A DNA stretch of 64,000 nucleotides from Dasania sp. GY-MA-18 (GCF_024734385.1 NZ_JANHAP010000001.1:469814-533813); one strand, 5' to 3'; positions 27,174 to 38,406 are shown, counted from the first letter of the stretch. Notes: generated from the letters alone by a model not told the origin. Numbers and translations are program-made.

Positions 27174-29096
27174 ATGAGCATCTTTAACCACTACCGCCAA
27201 CGCTACGAAACTGTTCAACAGGAAGAGCTGAGTATTCAGGAATACCTGGAGCTTTGTAAGTCTGATCCCAGCGTTTATGCATCCGCCGCTGAGCGCATGC
27301 TGTTGGCCATAGGCGAACCCGAAATTGTTGACACCGCCAAAGACGCTCGCTTAAGCCGCATCTTTTCTAACAAGGTAATTAAACGCTACCCCGTGTTTAA
27401 AGATTTTTACGGCATGGAAGAGTGCATAGAAAATATAGTCTCGTTTTTTAAGCACGCCGCCCAAGGTTTGGAAGAGCGCAAACAAATACTCTACTTATTG
27501 GGCCCCGTAGGTGGTGGTAAATCATCACTGGCTGAAAAGCTAAAATCACTAATGGAGAAACAACCCATTTACTGCATCAAGGGCTCTCCGGTTTTTGAAT
27601 CACCACTGGGGCTGTTCAACCCCGAAGAGGATGGCAAAATATTAAGAGAGGATTACGGCATACCCAGCCGCTACATTAATACCATTATGTCGCCTTGGGC
27701 GGTCAAGCGTCTACACGAATACAATGGCGACATCAGCCAATTTAAAGTGGTAAAAATTTATCCCTCTATACTCAACCAAATCGCCATTTCAAAAACAGAA
27801 CCGGGTGATGAAAACAACCAAGACATTTCCTCTTTAGTGGGTAAAGTGGATATACGTCAACTGGAAGAGTTCCCCCAAAACGACCCCGATGCCTATAGCT
27901 TCTCTGGTGGCCTGTGCCGAGCCAACCAAGGCATCATGGAATTTGTGGAGATGTTTAAGGCTCCGATAAAAGTCTTGCACCCACTATTAACAGCCACGCA
28001 AGAAGGCAACTACAACAGCACCGAAGGCCTGAGCGCCATCCCTTTTAGCGGCATTATTTTAGCTCACTCCAATGAGTCGGAATGGCAGACCTTTAAAAAC
28101 AACAAAAACAATGAAGCCTTTATAGACCGCGTCTATATAGTCAAAGTCCCCTACTGCCTGCGGGTTTCTGAAGAAGTAAAAATTTATAAAAAATTACTAG
28201 AAAACAGCTCACTGGCCAAAGCTCAGTGCGCACCTGACACCTTATCTATGCTGGCCAAATTTGCTATTTTGTCTCGCTTAAAAGAACCTGAAAACTCTAA
28301 CATCTACTCCAAGATGAAAGTCTATGATGGCAAAAACCTAAAAGACACCGACCCCAAGGCCAAGTCCATACAAGAGTATAAAGACGCTGCAGGTGTAGAC
28401 GAAGGCATGAAGGGCTTATCGACACGCTTTGCCTTTAAAATACTATCCAAAGTATTTAACTTTGACCCTACTGAAGTGGCAGCCAACCCTGTACACCTGC
28501 TCTATGTGCTAGAGCAACAAATAGAACAAGAACAGTTTCCAGCAGAGTCTAGAGATAGATACCTAAACTTCATCAAAGAATATATAGCACCACAGTATGT
28601 AGAATTTATAGGCAAGGAAATACAAACCGCCTACCTGGAATCCTATGCCGAGTATGGCCAAAATATATTCGACCGCTATGTAACCTATGCCGACTTCTGG
28701 ATACAGGATCAGGAATTCCGTGACCCTGAAACCGGAGAAATTTTAGACCGCGCCTCACTCAATGAAGAGCTGGAAAAAATAGAGAAACCCGCAGGCATCA
28801 GCAACCCTAAAGATTTTCGTAATGAGGTGGTTAATTTCGTACTGCGCGCAAGAGCCAATAACGACGGCAAAAACCCTGTTTGGAATAGCTACGAAAAACT
28901 GCGCACCGTCATTGAAAAGAAAATGTTTTCCAATACTGAGGACTTACTACCCGTTATTTCCTTTAACACTAAATCATCAGCCGAGGATAAAACCAAACAC
29001 AAAGACTTTGTTAACCGCATGATAGAAAGAGGCTATACCGAGAAACAAGTAAGGCTTTTATCTGAATGGTATCTACGCGTTAGAAAATCACAGTAA
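27174..29096 (+). CDS. prkA: PrkA family serine protein kinase (YeaG)
   Basis: A 640-residue PrkA/YeaG protein: an N-terminal AAA+ domain (Walker A GPVGGGKSS, residues 110-118) and a C-terminal kinase-related domain. In E. coli YeaG acts with YeaH in stationary-phase and nitrogen-starvation adaptation; recent work also describes PrkA as an AAA protease-like enzyme. Typical segments are MEECIENIVSFFKHAAQGLE, KGSPVFESPLGLFNPEEDG and STRFAFKILSKVFNFDPTEV. AGGGGTG precedes the ATG. It leads the operon prkA-yeaH-spoVR, with 103 bases to yeaH. Confidence 0.95.
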   Translation: MSIFNHYRQRYETVQQEELSIQEYLELCKSDPSVYASAAERMLLAIGEPEIVDTAKDARLSRIFSNKVIKRYPVFKDFYGMEECIENIVSFFKHAAQGLEERKQILYLLGPVGGGKSSLAEKLKSLMEKQPIYCIKGSPVFESPLGLFNPEEDGKILREDYGIPSRYINTIMSPWAVKRLHEYNGDISQFKVVKIYPSILNQIAISKTEPGDENNQDISSLVGKVDIRQLEEFPQNDPDAYSFSGGLCRANQGIMEFVEMFKAPIKVLHPLLTATQEGNYNSTEGLSAIPFSGIILAHSNESEWQTFKNNKNNEAFIDRVYIVKVPYCLRVSEEVKIYKKLLENSSLAKAQCAPDTLSMLAKFAILSRLKEPENSNIYSKMKVYDGKNLKDTDPKAKSIQEYKDAAGVDEGMKGLSTRFAFKILSKVFNFDPTEVAANPVHLLYVLEQQIEQEQFPAESRDRYLNFIKEYIAPQYVEFIGKEIQTAYLESYAEYGQNIFDRYVTYADFWIQDQEFRDPETGEILDRASLNEELEKIEKPAGISNPKDFRNEVVNFVLRARANNDGKNPVWNSYEKLRTVIEKKMFSNTEDLLPVISFNTKSSAEDKTKHKDFVNRMIERGYTEKQVRLLSEWYLRVRKSQ

Positions 29097-29199
29097 CAGC
29101 TACATCATAGCCATCACGCTATACAGCGGCAGGCATGATTAGGAGTGAGCATGATAATGCTAGCTACAGATTTTTCATCACGCAATTACAGGTAAGTTT

Positions 29200-30480
29200 A
29201 TGAGCTTTATTATAGACAGGCGCCTCAATGCTAAAAACAAAAGCACGGTTAACCGTCAACGCTTTTTAAAACGCTATAGAAAGCATATTAAAAAAGCCGT
29301 TGGCGACGCCATAGGTAATCGCTCTATTACTGAGATAGAAAAAGGCGAGCAGATTAGCATCCCCTCTAAAGATATAGATGAGCCTATATTTCACCATGCC
29401 CAAGGCGGGCACTCCGAAAATGTTTTGCCAGGTAATACTGACTTTATCGCAGGCGACCATATACCCAGGCCGCCCGCCGGTGGTGGTGCCGGTAGTGGAT
29501 CGGGGTCAGGCGCTAGCGACCAAGGTGAAGGCGAAGATGATTTTATTTTTAATATTACTCAGGAAGAGTTTCTAGACTTTATGTTTGAAGATCTAGAACT
29601 GCCTAACATGGTTAAACGCCAACTAGCGGGTAACGATGAGTTCAAAACCCGCCGCGCCGGCATTAGCAATGAAGGCTCACCGGGCAAAATTAATATTGTA
29701 CGCTCACTGCGCTCAGCCAATGCCAGAAGAATTGCGCTCACTGCCTCTAAACGAAAAAAACTTGCCGCCTTAGAAAAAGAACTAGAAGAATTACAAGCGG
29801 TAGATATGATTTTACGCGACCATCAGCGCATAGAAGAAATCAATGAAAAAATAGTACAACTACGCAACGCCATTAAACGGGTACCATGGTTAGACAACTT
29901 TGACCTTAAATATAACTTACACGTCAAAGTACCCAACCCACAATCAAAGGCGGTCATGTTCTGCCTTATGGATGTATCCGGCTCCATGGATCAAGCAACC
30001 AAAGATATAGCCAAGCGTTTTTTTATACTGCTGTATTTATTTTTACAGCGTAATTATCAACGCACCGAAGTGGTTTTTATACGCCACCATACCAGCGCCA
30101 GCGAAGTGGATGAACAGGAGTTTTTTTACTCCAGAGAAACCGGCGGCACCATAGTTTCCAGCGCATTAAAACTAATGAAAACCATTATCGAAGAACGCTA
30201 CCCAGCAGATCAGTGGAATATTTACGGTGCCCAAGCTTCCGACGGTGACAACTGGAATGACGACTCCTCTATTTGCAGGGAGTTACTCAGCGAAAGCCTG
30301 CTCCCTAAAGTACAATATTTTTCATATATAGAAATCACCCCCAGAGAACATCAATCCTTGTGGGAGGATTACAGCATAGTGCAAAACCAATACCCTAAAT
30401 TATTTGCCATGCAGCAAATTGTCGACGCATCCGAAATATACTCAGTATTTCGTGAACTCTTTCAAAAGCAAATCGCATGA
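29200..30480 (+). CDS. yeaH: YeaH/YhbH family protein (DUF444, VWA-like)
   Basis: A 426-residue DUF444 protein. A basic N-terminal half with a Gly/Ser-rich linker (about 90-110) precedes a von Willebrand A-like domain whose metal-ion site is MDVSGSMD (about 257-264), with a conserved [13 protein letters not shown] further on. It is the standard partner of PrkA and SpoVR. AGGTAAG precedes the ATG. Its stop overlaps the spoVR start by four bases (ATGA), implying translational coupling. Confidence 0.94.
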   Translation: MSFIIDRRLNAKNKSTVNRQRFLKRYRKHIKKAVGDAIGNRSITEIEKGEQISIPSKDIDEPIFHHAQGGHSENVLPGNTDFIAGDHIPRPPAGGGAGSGSGSGASDQGEGEDDFIFNITQEEFLDFMFEDLELPNMVKRQLAGNDEFKTRRAGISNEGSPGKINIVRSLRSANARRIALTASKRKKLAALEKELEELQAVDMILRDHQRIEEINEKIVQLRNAIKRVPWLDNFDLKYNLHVKVPNPQSKAVMFCLMDVSGSMDQATKDIAKRFFILLYLFLQRNYQRTEVVFIRHHTSASEVDEQEFFYSRETGGTIVSSALKLMKTIIEERYPADQWNIYGAQASDGDNWNDDSSICRELLSESLLPKVQYFSYIEITPREHQSLWEDYSIVQNQYPKLFAMQQIVDASEIYSVFRELFQKQIA

Positions 30481-31991
30481 AAGCATCGCCTATTTCCACC
30501 TCATCCGAATGGAGCTTCGAGCTGATCGAGCGCTATGACAGCGAGATAGCTAAAATCGCTAAAGAGTTTGGCCTGGACACCTACCCCAATCAAATTGAAG
30601 TCATCAGTTCAGAACAAATGATGGATGCCTATGCCTCATCTGGCATGCCTTTGGGCTACCACCACTGGTCGTATGGTAAGCAGTTTATTCACACCGAGCG
30701 CTCTTATAGCCGCGGTCAAATGGGGCTGGCCTACGAGATAGTCATCAACTCCAACCCCTGCATAGCCTATTTAATGGAAGAAAACACCATGGCCATGCAG
30801 GCGCTGGTTATCGCGCATGCCTGCTATGGCCATAACTCTTTTTTTAAGGGTAATTATTTATTTAGAACCTGGACCGACGCCGACTCTATTATTGACTATC
30901 TGCTATTTGCCAAAAACTATATCGCCAAGTGCGAACAAAAACATGGCATTACTGAAGTAGAAAATATTATAGACTCCTGCCATGCCATTATGAATTACGG
31001 GGTAGATCGCTATAAACGCCCCTATCCTATTTCCGCTGAAGAAGAAAAAAACCGCCAGCAAGAGCGCGAAGAACATCTACAGAAACAAGTTAACGACCTA
31101 TGGCGCACCATACCCGCAGGCAGCAGCGAAGCCCGCACACAAAAGAAAACGCGCTTCCCCGCTGAACCGGAAGAAAACCTGCTTTATTTTTTTGAAAAAA
31201 ACGCGCCGCTATTAGAACCCTGGCAACGTGAAGTCATACGCATAGTACGAAAAATAGCCCAGTATTTTTACCCGCAGCGACAAACTCAAGTTATGAATGA
31301 GGGCTGGGCCTGTTTTTGGCACTACACTCTATTAAACGAAATGTATGACCGAGGCTTAGTAACTGACGGTTTTATTTTAGAGTTCTTGCAATCACACACC
31401 AGCGTAATTTATCAGCCCCCCTATAACAGCCGCTATTACAATGGCATAAATCCCTATGCCCTGGGCTTTAATATGATGATGGATATACGCCGTATTTGTG
31501 AGCACCCCACCGACGAAGACAGGGAATGGTTTCCTAATATAGCCGGTAGCAACTGGCAAGAAACCATGCAGTTCGCCATGCGCGATTTTAAAGACGAGAG
31601 TTTTATACTGCAGTTTTTATCCCCTAAGGTTATGCGCGACTTAAAGTTATTCTGCATTGTAGACGACGATAAAAAATCAGATATAGAGGTAGCAGCCATA
31701 CACGACAGCAGCGGCTACCAAAAAGTCCGTGAATCCTTAGCTGGGCAATACAACCTAGGTAACCGCGAACCCAATATACAAGTGCACAGCGTTGAGATTT
31801 CTGGCGACCGCTCCCTAACGCTACATCATAGCCAGTTTGCAAGAAAACCTATGGGCGAATCCACCCTCAAAGTATTAAAACATATACATAGGCTATGGGG
31901 CTTTGATGTGCACTTGCACTCTATGGACAATAAAACCATTACCCACAGTTTTCATTACCCCGACAAAACCAGCAGCGAGCCTGCAAGTTAA
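30477..31991 (+). CDS. SpoVR family protein (YcgB)
   Basis: A 504-residue SpoVR/YcgB protein. Named for a Bacillus spore-cortex gene, it occurs in non-sporulating Proteobacteria in the prkA-yeaH-ycgB stress operon; its biochemical activity is unknown. Typical motifs are [34 protein letters not shown] with His clusters suggesting metal binding, and [20 protein letters not shown]. Length is normal. The gene ends only 13 bases from the convergent nit2 stop, with no obvious terminator between. Confidence 0.94.
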   Translation: MKASPISTSSEWSFELIERYDSEIAKIAKEFGLDTYPNQIEVISSEQMMDAYASSGMPLGYHHWSYGKQFIHTERSYSRGQMGLAYEIVINSNPCIAYLMEENTMAMQALVIAHACYGHNSFFKGNYLFRTWTDADSIIDYLLFAKNYIAKCEQKHGITEVENIIDSCHAIMNYGVDRYKRPYPISAEEEKNRQQEREEHLQKQVNDLWRTIPAGSSEARTQKKTRFPAEPEENLLYFFEKNAPLLEPWQREVIRIVRKIAQYFYPQRQTQVMNEGWACFWHYTLLNEMYDRGLVTDGFILEFLQSHTSVIYQPPYNSRYYNGINPYALGFNMMMDIRRICEHPTDEDREWFPNIAGSNWQETMQFAMRDFKDESFILQFLSPKVMRDLKLFCIVDDDKKSDIEVAAIHDSSGYQKVRESLAGQYNLGNREPNIQVHSVEISGDRSLTLHHSQFARKPMGESTLKVLKHIHRLWGFDVHLHSMDNKTITHSFHYPDKTSSEPAS

Positions 31992-32004
31992 GGGGCTCTC
32001 ACTG

Positions 32005-32841
32005 CTAGTCTTTTTTTACCACAGTAAAGCGCTGATGCTGCTGTATGGGCATGGCTAAGCGCTGCTGGGCAAGGCTAGCTAAATCCATAGTCGCCACCAC
32101 ACAGGCTTCGCCTTTATCCGCCTGCGCCAACACCTGGCCCCAGCCATCAACAATAATTGAACCGCCAGAGGTCTCTCTATTGTTAGCATGTTCGCCACCT
32201 TGATTGGCCGCAATAATATAACACTGGTTTTCTATTGCTCTGGCACGCACCAAGGGCAGCCAATGGGCCTCACCAGTTTTACGAGTAAAAGCTGCTGGCA
32301 AACTAATAATATCTAGCCCTTGCGCAAACATAGCGCGAAAAAACTCAGGGAAGCGCAGGTCATAACAGATAGCCATGCCCAAACGGCCAAACGGTGTATC
32401 CACTACCACGACATCATTACCAGCAATAAACGTATCAGATTCCCTATAGCTGCCGGTTTTATCCGCCACATCCACATCAAAAAGATGCAATTTATTATAG
32501 TGACCACACTCCTGCCCCTGATCATTAAACAATAGGCTGGCGGCATACACTTTTGAGGGATGCTGTTGGTCGGCTATAGGAATAGAGCCACCAACTATCC
32601 ACACTTTATGCTTGCGTGCTTGCTCAGCTAAAAACTGCCGTATAGGGGCCTTGCCAAAAGCTTCCTCTACACCCAAGGCATATTGCTGCGAGCTGGCAAA
32701 CATGGCAAACACCTCCGGCAACACCAGTAGCTGGGCGCCTTTCTCAACTGCCTGTGCGATTAAAACTTCGGCGCGTGTTAAGTTGATATTGAGATCACTG
32801 CCACTCACCATTTGTATAGCGGCTATTACTGATGTAGTCAT
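32005..32841 (-). CDS. Carbon-nitrogen hydrolase, Nit2/deaminated glutathione amidase type
   Basis: Nitrilase-superfamily amidase of 278 residues. The Glu-Lys-Cys triad is visible: Glu43 in VLPEVFA, Lys117 in HYNKLHLFD and Cys159 in GMAICYDLRFPEFFR. The closest named class is Nit1/NitB, which removes the amide from deaminated glutathione, a repair reaction. It starts within the yhdP stop (ATGA overlap), the same adjacency as in Pseudomonas, and is the last gene of the mreBCD-maf-rng-yhdP run. Confidence 0.92.
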   Translation of the reverse strand: MTTSVIAAIQMVSGSDLNINLTRAEVLIAQAVEKGAQLLVLPEVFAMFASSQQYALGVEEAFGKAPIRQFLAEQARKHKVWIVGGSIPIADQQHPSKVYAASLLFNDQGQECGHYNKLHLFDVDVADKTGSYRESDTFIAGNDVVVVDTPFGRLGMAICYDLRFPEFFRAMFAQGLDIISLPAAFTRKTGEAHWLPLVRARAIENQCYIIAANQGGEHANNRETSGGSIIVDGWGQVLAQADKGEACVVATMDLASLAQQRLAMPIQQHQRFTVVKKD

Positions 32842-35800
32842 TGGCTACCGCCTGCTGATTTTATATGCGTTTGCTGACGCTTTTGCCCCTTGGCATCAAA
32901 TACTTTTTTCAATTTTAACTGGGGATCATCCCATTTACCTTCCAGGCTATAAACTGCGCTAGAAAACTTATCGACCTGATTTTCAAATAATTTGCTGGCG
33001 CCATAGACTATGGCTGCCGCTGGCACCCCTCCCATTAACGCCGCCACCCAAGGTAAATTTTTACCTATAGGCAAGGTGGCAATTAAATCCATATCCAACA
33101 CCTCGGCATTTAAATCTGTGCTGCCTAATAACCTAAAACGACTGGAGGGGCTTTCTATATTGAGGTGCTCAATAATATATAAACGCCCCCCCACTAATTC
33201 AAACTCACCTTTAACCTCGTCAAAACTCACTCCGGATTTATACAGATCGGTAAAATCTAAACGCAGACGGCGCAAAATATTATTCATATTTAACACACTG
33301 ACTATGCGTAGCGCACCGCTGGCGCTACCAGCCGTTTTGAGGAAAATGCCTTTTTTAACATCCAGACTTATAGAGCCCTGCGATAAAGCCATCTGCCATT
33401 GATCTGGCGCTCCGGGCCAGCTGAGATCCACCGCAACTATACCGCTCTTAGACTCTGTGGTGCGCTCATAACCCCATTGTTCAAACACAGCCCCCACATC
33501 GGCAAAACTAAAAGCACCGCTAAGCTGGCTCTCACCACCCTGCTCGCTTTTAAGCCAGCTTAAACTCAGCGGCTTATCACCGCCACCCAACTTTAACTTG
33601 CGGATCTCGCCATAAATATTATTAACCCATAGTCGGTTTTGCTGCGCTCTAAGCTGTAAAGCTAAATGCCCCATTAAAGCCTCATCCAAATAAATCTCTT
33701 TAATACTCACATCTATATCGGGAATATCAGCCGGATTAATATCATCAAAGACCGAGGCTTTTAATTGATAAAAAGCGGTAGCTTCATTTTCGTCTATGGC
33801 GGCATCGCGTTTGTCACTATCGGCAGCTGACAAATGCAAGGACTGCACTTCAAGCTGCATGGGCTGACTTTCGTCCAGTGGGAAATGCACCAGCCCTTGC
33901 ACCTTATCACTGCTTAGCTCTAACACCCAAGCCTGCTGTTGCTGCTGCACATTAACGGTGGCGGCAGCCAGATCTAGTCCAAAGACATGCGCTTGCTTAA
34001 TCTGTAAGTTATCTACTCGCAGCGGTGGCGCTAGCAACTGAGACTGCTCAACTTGCGTTTGCGAAGATTTTTTATTCGCAGCCCGTGCATCTAGCTCTGC
34101 GTTTTTAGCCAAATAACGCTGTAACAAATCCTGCACATCCTGCGCATTCACATGCTCTAGCACACCGCTGATGACAAATTCATCTTCGGGTATTGGCTCA
34201 TCGCCGCTAGGGTTAAAAATCAAAGCGCCGCCGCTTACCCCCTGCTCGGTCAAATGCAATGCAGCCGCCAGCTTATTTTGTAAGCGCATACTTAGCAGCG
34301 TTTGCTCTTTGCCTAAAGGAATATTCAGCTTAAAGTCAGCGCTATCCTCACTGGCTTTTTTATAGGGTGCCGGTAAAGCTATAGCCACCCCTTTTAAATC
34401 AGAGCTGAGGCTAAAGTGATCGTGCTTGGAGTTGAGCAATAGCTCCGCCTGTACCTGTGCTTGGCCACGCAAATACGTCATACCGGCAAACTGCGCCCAA
34501 GCCTCCACATCATCCATGTTCACCAGGCCATCTATATTCACTTTCACTGCCTGCTCGTTGCTTTGCGCAATTTTAACGGTGGCTTTTTTATTAAAGAGCA
34601 GGCCCTGCAAACCGCTGGATACCACGCCGTTGGCACTGCTGTATTCAAAGGGGCCGTAAACCTCTTTAAAGTTCAAACGATAGTCGGGCAGGCGTAAATC
34701 CCCCGCCCGTATATAAGAATTAAAAACTACCTGCTGCTGGAGCTTGCTGTGCTGCGCTAAAGGCAGCCCCAGGTTTAGGCTGGCACTAATATCACCTTTA
34801 AGCTGCCAATCGGCAAAAGCATCGCCAACAATCTCACGCAGATTGCCACTGTTAACAATGTCTAAAGCATGCTGGGCATCCCCCTCTAACTGCGCAGCAA
34901 CACTTAACCAAGCTTCGCCATCGGCTAGCTGATTCACTTTTACCCGCGTATTGCTTAAGGCTATGCCCTTGGCTACAGCGCTGGGGCTATACACATCGAC
35001 ATCGCCATCATCGACAAACACCTGCGCCTGAATATTATTTAGCGCAGGCCAGCCGGGCTGATAATCCAACTCGCCATTGGCTACCTCTAAATACAGCTGC
35101 ACACTGCGCTCTTGTTCCCCATCTGCCGCCAGCGAGCCGTTATAAATAAAACCGCCTTGCTGTATATCACCACCTTGTATACTGCTATCTAGCCAGGCTA
35201 ATAAATCTTCGCTTAACACCTCGGGGATAAACTTATCTCTATTACTAGCCGGGGTGTCGGTTAAACCCACCGCTAAAAACATACTGGGGTCACCAGCGTC
35301 TGGCTGGCGCGGAAACCTCAGGGCTAGCAGGGCAACCGCTGGACCATACTCAGACCTAACATCGATTATGCCGCTATCCACATAAACGGTTTCAGCATCC
35401 CAGCGCCATGCCACTTTGGCTTTGGCCACATCAAAACGCATGCTGTTGGCATAAATGCCCGGAAAGGCAATCTCAAAAGGCTCACTGCTTAAGGTAACGG
35501 CGCCGCCCTGTTCATTGAGTTCTAAAAAGCCATCGATATTATTGGCTGCAGGTGCTCCATGCCAAGCCTCTAGGGCAACATCTTCTAACTCGGCCTGCAC
35601 GGTAAACTGGCTAGCCAGCTTAACTAGCTGCTCTGTGCTGGGCTTTCTAGCTATGCTGATTTTTATCTGGCGCAAATCCCCCTTGGGGGCCAATGTGCTT
35701 AAGGCCTGCTGCGCGGCCACGGGTAATACATTGAGGCTTAAGAGCTTAGTACTGAGCTGCTGCAAATTTAATTCTGTAAACGCTATGGCTAGCGCATCAG

Positions 35801-36845
35801 GGCCTAGGGTCGCAATGCTCTCTTGTATATTGAGCGCCTGGCCCTGCCACTCACCAGCTATGCGAGGTAACCACAGCTGCCACTCATGCTCTGCGTTTTT
35901 TTCAGCCCGAAAACTTAAGGCCACATTTTTTAGCGTGGGTATGGCTTGTTGATTAATGCTGCCCAGATCAAATAGTGGCGTGCTCATTTTACCCTGCACT
36001 GTAATTACCCGCCCCGGCTGCCAGTCCAACCAGATGGTGCTATCAACGGTCAGCTCCTTGGGTTTAAGGCCAACGCTATGCAGCACCGGTAATTGCTCAA
36101 CTAAATCCACTGCATCAAATTTAACATAGGCCTGGGCGGTAAAATCTTTGTCCCGGGGATCACCTAGGCTTTCTATTAGCAGATTAATGGGCTCGTCTTG
36201 CTGCTCACCGTTTTCATCTACACCATAGGCATCTTGCAAATTGGCTTGCAAGTGTATGCGCCTAAAGCCTTGGTGATGCCTGAGAAATAATTCACCCGTG
36301 TAAAGTTTTGGGCGCTTATCTTTGTAGTACTGCAGGTCTATATGATTGTCGAAAAACTCCAACCTATCGATAGCCAACACTGCATCTAGCAGCTGATCCA
36401 AGTCCAGCGCGGCATTATTATCGGCTAGTTCATATTCAAAGCCCGCCAGGGACCACTTGCCCGGCGCGGTTTCTTTAAAGCGCGTAGTTAACCCCTCTAC
36501 AGAAACGCTATCGATTAAAAAGCGCCTGTGCCAGAGTGACTGCAGCGGGTTAACTTTAAAGTTGGCTTGAGGAATGCTGAGCAATACTTGCTGATTGCTG
36601 CCATGCAACACAATATCATTAAAGGAAAGGATAAATGACAGCTGCGACCAGCTGCCTGAAATACTACCTACGGCTACCGGCAAGCCAGTGTACTCAACAA
36701 AGTAGCCGACCAAGACGCGCTGATATTTTTCTACGTAGTCTATGTAATAACGGCCCAAGCTGGCATAGCTGGCCACCAGCAATAAAGCTGTTAGTAAAAC
36801 CAGTTTAATGCAGCGCCGCAGCCAAGTAGTACATTGCTTGATCAT
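32838..36845 (-). CDS. yhdP: YhdP family AsmA-like protein
   Basis: A 1335-residue TIGR02099/DUF3971 protein with one N-terminal membrane anchor (about 13-30) and a very long periplasmic beta-rich body of the AsmA/bridge-like lipid-transfer class. In E. coli YhdP, with TamB and YdbH, moves phospholipid to the outer membrane. Typical features are the start LVGYFVEYTGLPVAVGSISG and the C-terminal AsmA block with ILRRLRLDFTDLYKSG and LIATLPIGKNLPWVAALMGG. A 12-bp palindrome ACCGGGCCCGGT lies just before the ATG. Length is normal for the family. Confidence 0.93.
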   Translation of the reverse strand: MIKQCTTWLRRCIKLVLLTALLLVASYASLGRYYIDYVEKYQRVLVGYFVEYTGLPVAVGSISGSWSQLSFILSFNDIVLHGSNQQVLLSIPQANFKVNPLQSLWHRRFLIDSVSVEGLTTRFKETAPGKWSLAGFEYELADNNAALDLDQLLDAVLAIDRLEFFDNHIDLQYYKDKRPKLYTGELFLRHHQGFRRIHLQANLQDAYGVDENGEQQDEPINLLIESLGDPRDKDFTAQAYVKFDAVDLVEQLPVLHSVGLKPKELTVDSTIWLDWQPGRVITVQGKMSTPLFDLGSINQQAIPTLKNVALSFRAEKNAEHEWQLWLPRIAGEWQGQALNIQESIATLGPDALAIAFTELNLQQLSTKLLSLNVLPVAAQQALSTLAPKGDLRQIKISIARKPSTEQLVKLASQFTVQAELEDVALEAWHGAPAANNIDGFLELNEQGGAVTLSSEPFEIAFPGIYANSMRFDVAKAKVAWRWDAETVYVDSGIIDVRSEYGPAVALLALRFPRQPDAGDPSMFLAVGLTDTPASNRDKFIPEVLSEDLLAWLDSSIQGGDIQQGGFIYNGSLAADGEQERSVQLYLEVANGELDYQPGWPALNNIQAQVFVDDGDVDVYSPSAVAKGIALSNTRVKVNQLADGEAWLSVAAQLEGDAQHALDIVNSGNLREIVGDAFADWQLKGDISASLNLGLPLAQHSKLQQQVVFNSYIRAGDLRLPDYRLNFKEVYGPFEYSSANGVVSSGLQGLLFNKKATVKIAQSNEQAVKVNIDGLVNMDDVEAWAQFAGMTYLRGQAQVQAELLLNSKHDHFSLSSDLKGVAIALPAPYKKASEDSADFKLNIPLGKEQTLLSMRLQNKLAAALHLTEQGVSGGALIFNPSGDEPIPEDEFVISGVLEHVNAQDVQDLLQRYLAKNAELDARAANKKSSQTQVEQSQLLAPPLRVDNLQIKQAHVFGLDLAAATVNVQQQQQAWVLELSSDKVQGLVHFPLDESQPMQLEVQSLHLSAADSDKRDAAIDENEATAFYQLKASVFDDINPADIPDIDVSIKEIYLDEALMGHLALQLRAQQNRLWVNNIYGEIRKLKLGGGDKPLSLSWLKSEQGGESQLSGAFSFADVGAVFEQWGYERTTESKSGIVAVDLSWPGAPDQWQMALSQGSISLDVKKGIFLKTAGSASGALRIVSVLNMNNILRRLRLDFTDLYKSGVSFDEVKGEFELVGGRLYIIEHLNIESPSSRFRLLGSTDLNAEVLDMDLIATLPIGKNLPWVAALMGGVPAAAIVYGASKLFENQVDKFSSAVYSLEGKWDDPQLKLKKVFDAKGQKRQQTHIKSAGGSQ

Positions 36846-36927
36846 GCTACCGGGCCCGGTAACGCTGGTGCGTTATTCGATGTCACCAATTACTTGTTTC
36901 CTTGTCGCTCAGTCAATGCTGCGGCTA

Positions 36928-38403
36928 TTATAATAAAATAACGTCAAACTGCTCTTGGCTATACATGATTTCTACCTGAAAACGTATGGCCTTGCCAATA
37001 AATTCTTCCAGGTCAGCAACACTGGCCGACTCTTCATCTAACAACCTATCCACCACCGCCTGTGAAGCCAATACTAATAGCGCATCGTTTTCATAGGCTC
37101 TAGCCTCACGTAATATTTCCCTAAAGATTTCGTAGCAAATGGTCTCTGGGGTTTTTACCGAGCCCCTACCTTCGCATACTGGGCAGGCCTCACACAACAC
37201 ATGCTCTAAACTCTCGCGGGTGCGCTTGCGGGTCATCTCCACCAAGCCTAATTCCGAGACGCCGGTAATGGCGGTTTTGGCATGGTCGCCCGCCATCGCT
37301 TTTTCTAAGGCCCGGTGCACCTGCCGCTTGTGCTCGGCATCCTTCATATCAATAAAGTCTATGATGATAATGCCACCCAGGTTGCGGATTTTTAGCTGCC
37401 GCGCCAAAGTCGTTGCGGCTTCCAGGTTGGTTTTATAAATGGTTTCTTCTTGGTTTCTATGCCCTACAAACGCACCGGTATTCACATCTATGGTGGTCAT
37501 GGCTTCGGTTTGGTCAAAAATCAAATAACCGCCCGATTTTAATTCTACCTTGCGCCCTAGCGCCTTTTGCATTTCGTCTTCTATAGCATAGAGATCAAAT
37601 ATGGGCCGGGGACCAGGGTAATATTCCACCCGCGGGCCTATCTCGGGTATGTACTCATCGGTAAACCCTTTTACCGTTTCATAAGTCTCGCGCGAATCTA
37701 TGCGTATTTTTTCTACCTCTGGCCGTATTAAGTCACGCATGGTGCGCATATGCAGGGGAAGATCTTCATAAATAATAGAAGGGGCTTTGCGCTCTTTCAT
37801 TTTGCGCTCTAAGGCGGCCCACAGGCGCTTGAAAAAACGTATATCGGCATGCAGCTCTTCTTCTTGCGCGCCCTCAGCGGCGGTGCGAATTATAAAGCCA
37901 CCTAATTCAGCTACCTCTTCTTCAGCTATGGCTTTTTCAACCAGCTCACGTAAACGACTGCGCTCTTCTTCATCATCAATACGCTGTGATATACCTAAGT
38001 GAGTAGTGCCAGGCATAAACACCAAATAACGCGAAGGCACCGATAAATGCGTGGTTAAACGCGCGCCCTTAGTGCCCATAGGGTCTTTGATGACCTGCGT
38101 AATAATGGACTGCCCCTCACGCAATAAGCTGCGTATATCGGGAGTATCACCATTGCGGCGCTCACCCTCTTTATTGACTTGGGCTATATCCGAAGCATGG
38201 ATAAAACTGGCGCGCTCCAAACCGGTATCGACAAAGGCCGCCTGCATGCCCGGTAATACCCGCACCACTTTGCCCTTGTAAATATTACCTACTATGCCTT
38301 TGGAGGCTGCACGCTCTATGTACACCTCTTGCAGCATGCCGTTTTCCACCACGGCTACGCGGGTTTCCATGGGAGTTAAATTAATCAGTATTTCTTCGCT
38401 CAT
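36928..38403 (-). CDS. rng: Ribonuclease G
   Basis: RNase E/G-family endonuclease of 491 residues that matures the 5' end of 16S rRNA and degrades some mRNAs. An S1 RNA-binding domain is near the N-terminus (GNIYKGKVVRVLPGMQAAFV). The catalytic Asp residues lie in TTIDVNTGAFVG and IIIDFIDMKD, and the Zn-link cysteines in CEACPVCEGRGS. The length corresponds to RNase G, not the longer RNase E. It starts three bases after the maf stop. Confidence 0.95.
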   Translation of the reverse strand: MSEEILINLTPMETRVAVVENGMLQEVYIERAASKGIVGNIYKGKVVRVLPGMQAAFVDTGLERASFIHASDIAQVNKEGERRNGDTPDIRSLLREGQSIITQVIKDPMGTKGARLTTHLSVPSRYLVFMPGTTHLGISQRIDDEEERSRLRELVEKAIAEEEVAELGGFIIRTAAEGAQEEELHADIRFFKRLWAALERKMKERKAPSIIYEDLPLHMRTMRDLIRPEVEKIRIDSRETYETVKGFTDEYIPEIGPRVEYYPGPRPIFDLYAIEDEMQKALGRKVELKSGGYLIFDQTEAMTTIDVNTGAFVGHRNQEETIYKTNLEAATTLARQLKIRNLGGIIIIDFIDMKDAEHKRQVHRALEKAMAGDHAKTAITGVSELGLVEMTRKRTRESLEHVLCEACPVCEGRGSVKTPETICYEIFREILREARAYENDALLVLASQAVVDRLLDEESASVADLEEFIGKAIRFQVEIMYSQEQFDVILL

Positions 38404-38406
38404 GGC

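Noticed and set aside
26980..27177. 65-codon plus-strand frame before prkA
   Set aside because: It lies across homopolymer tracts and the attenuator hairpin, lacks a ribosome-binding site and overlaps the prkA start.
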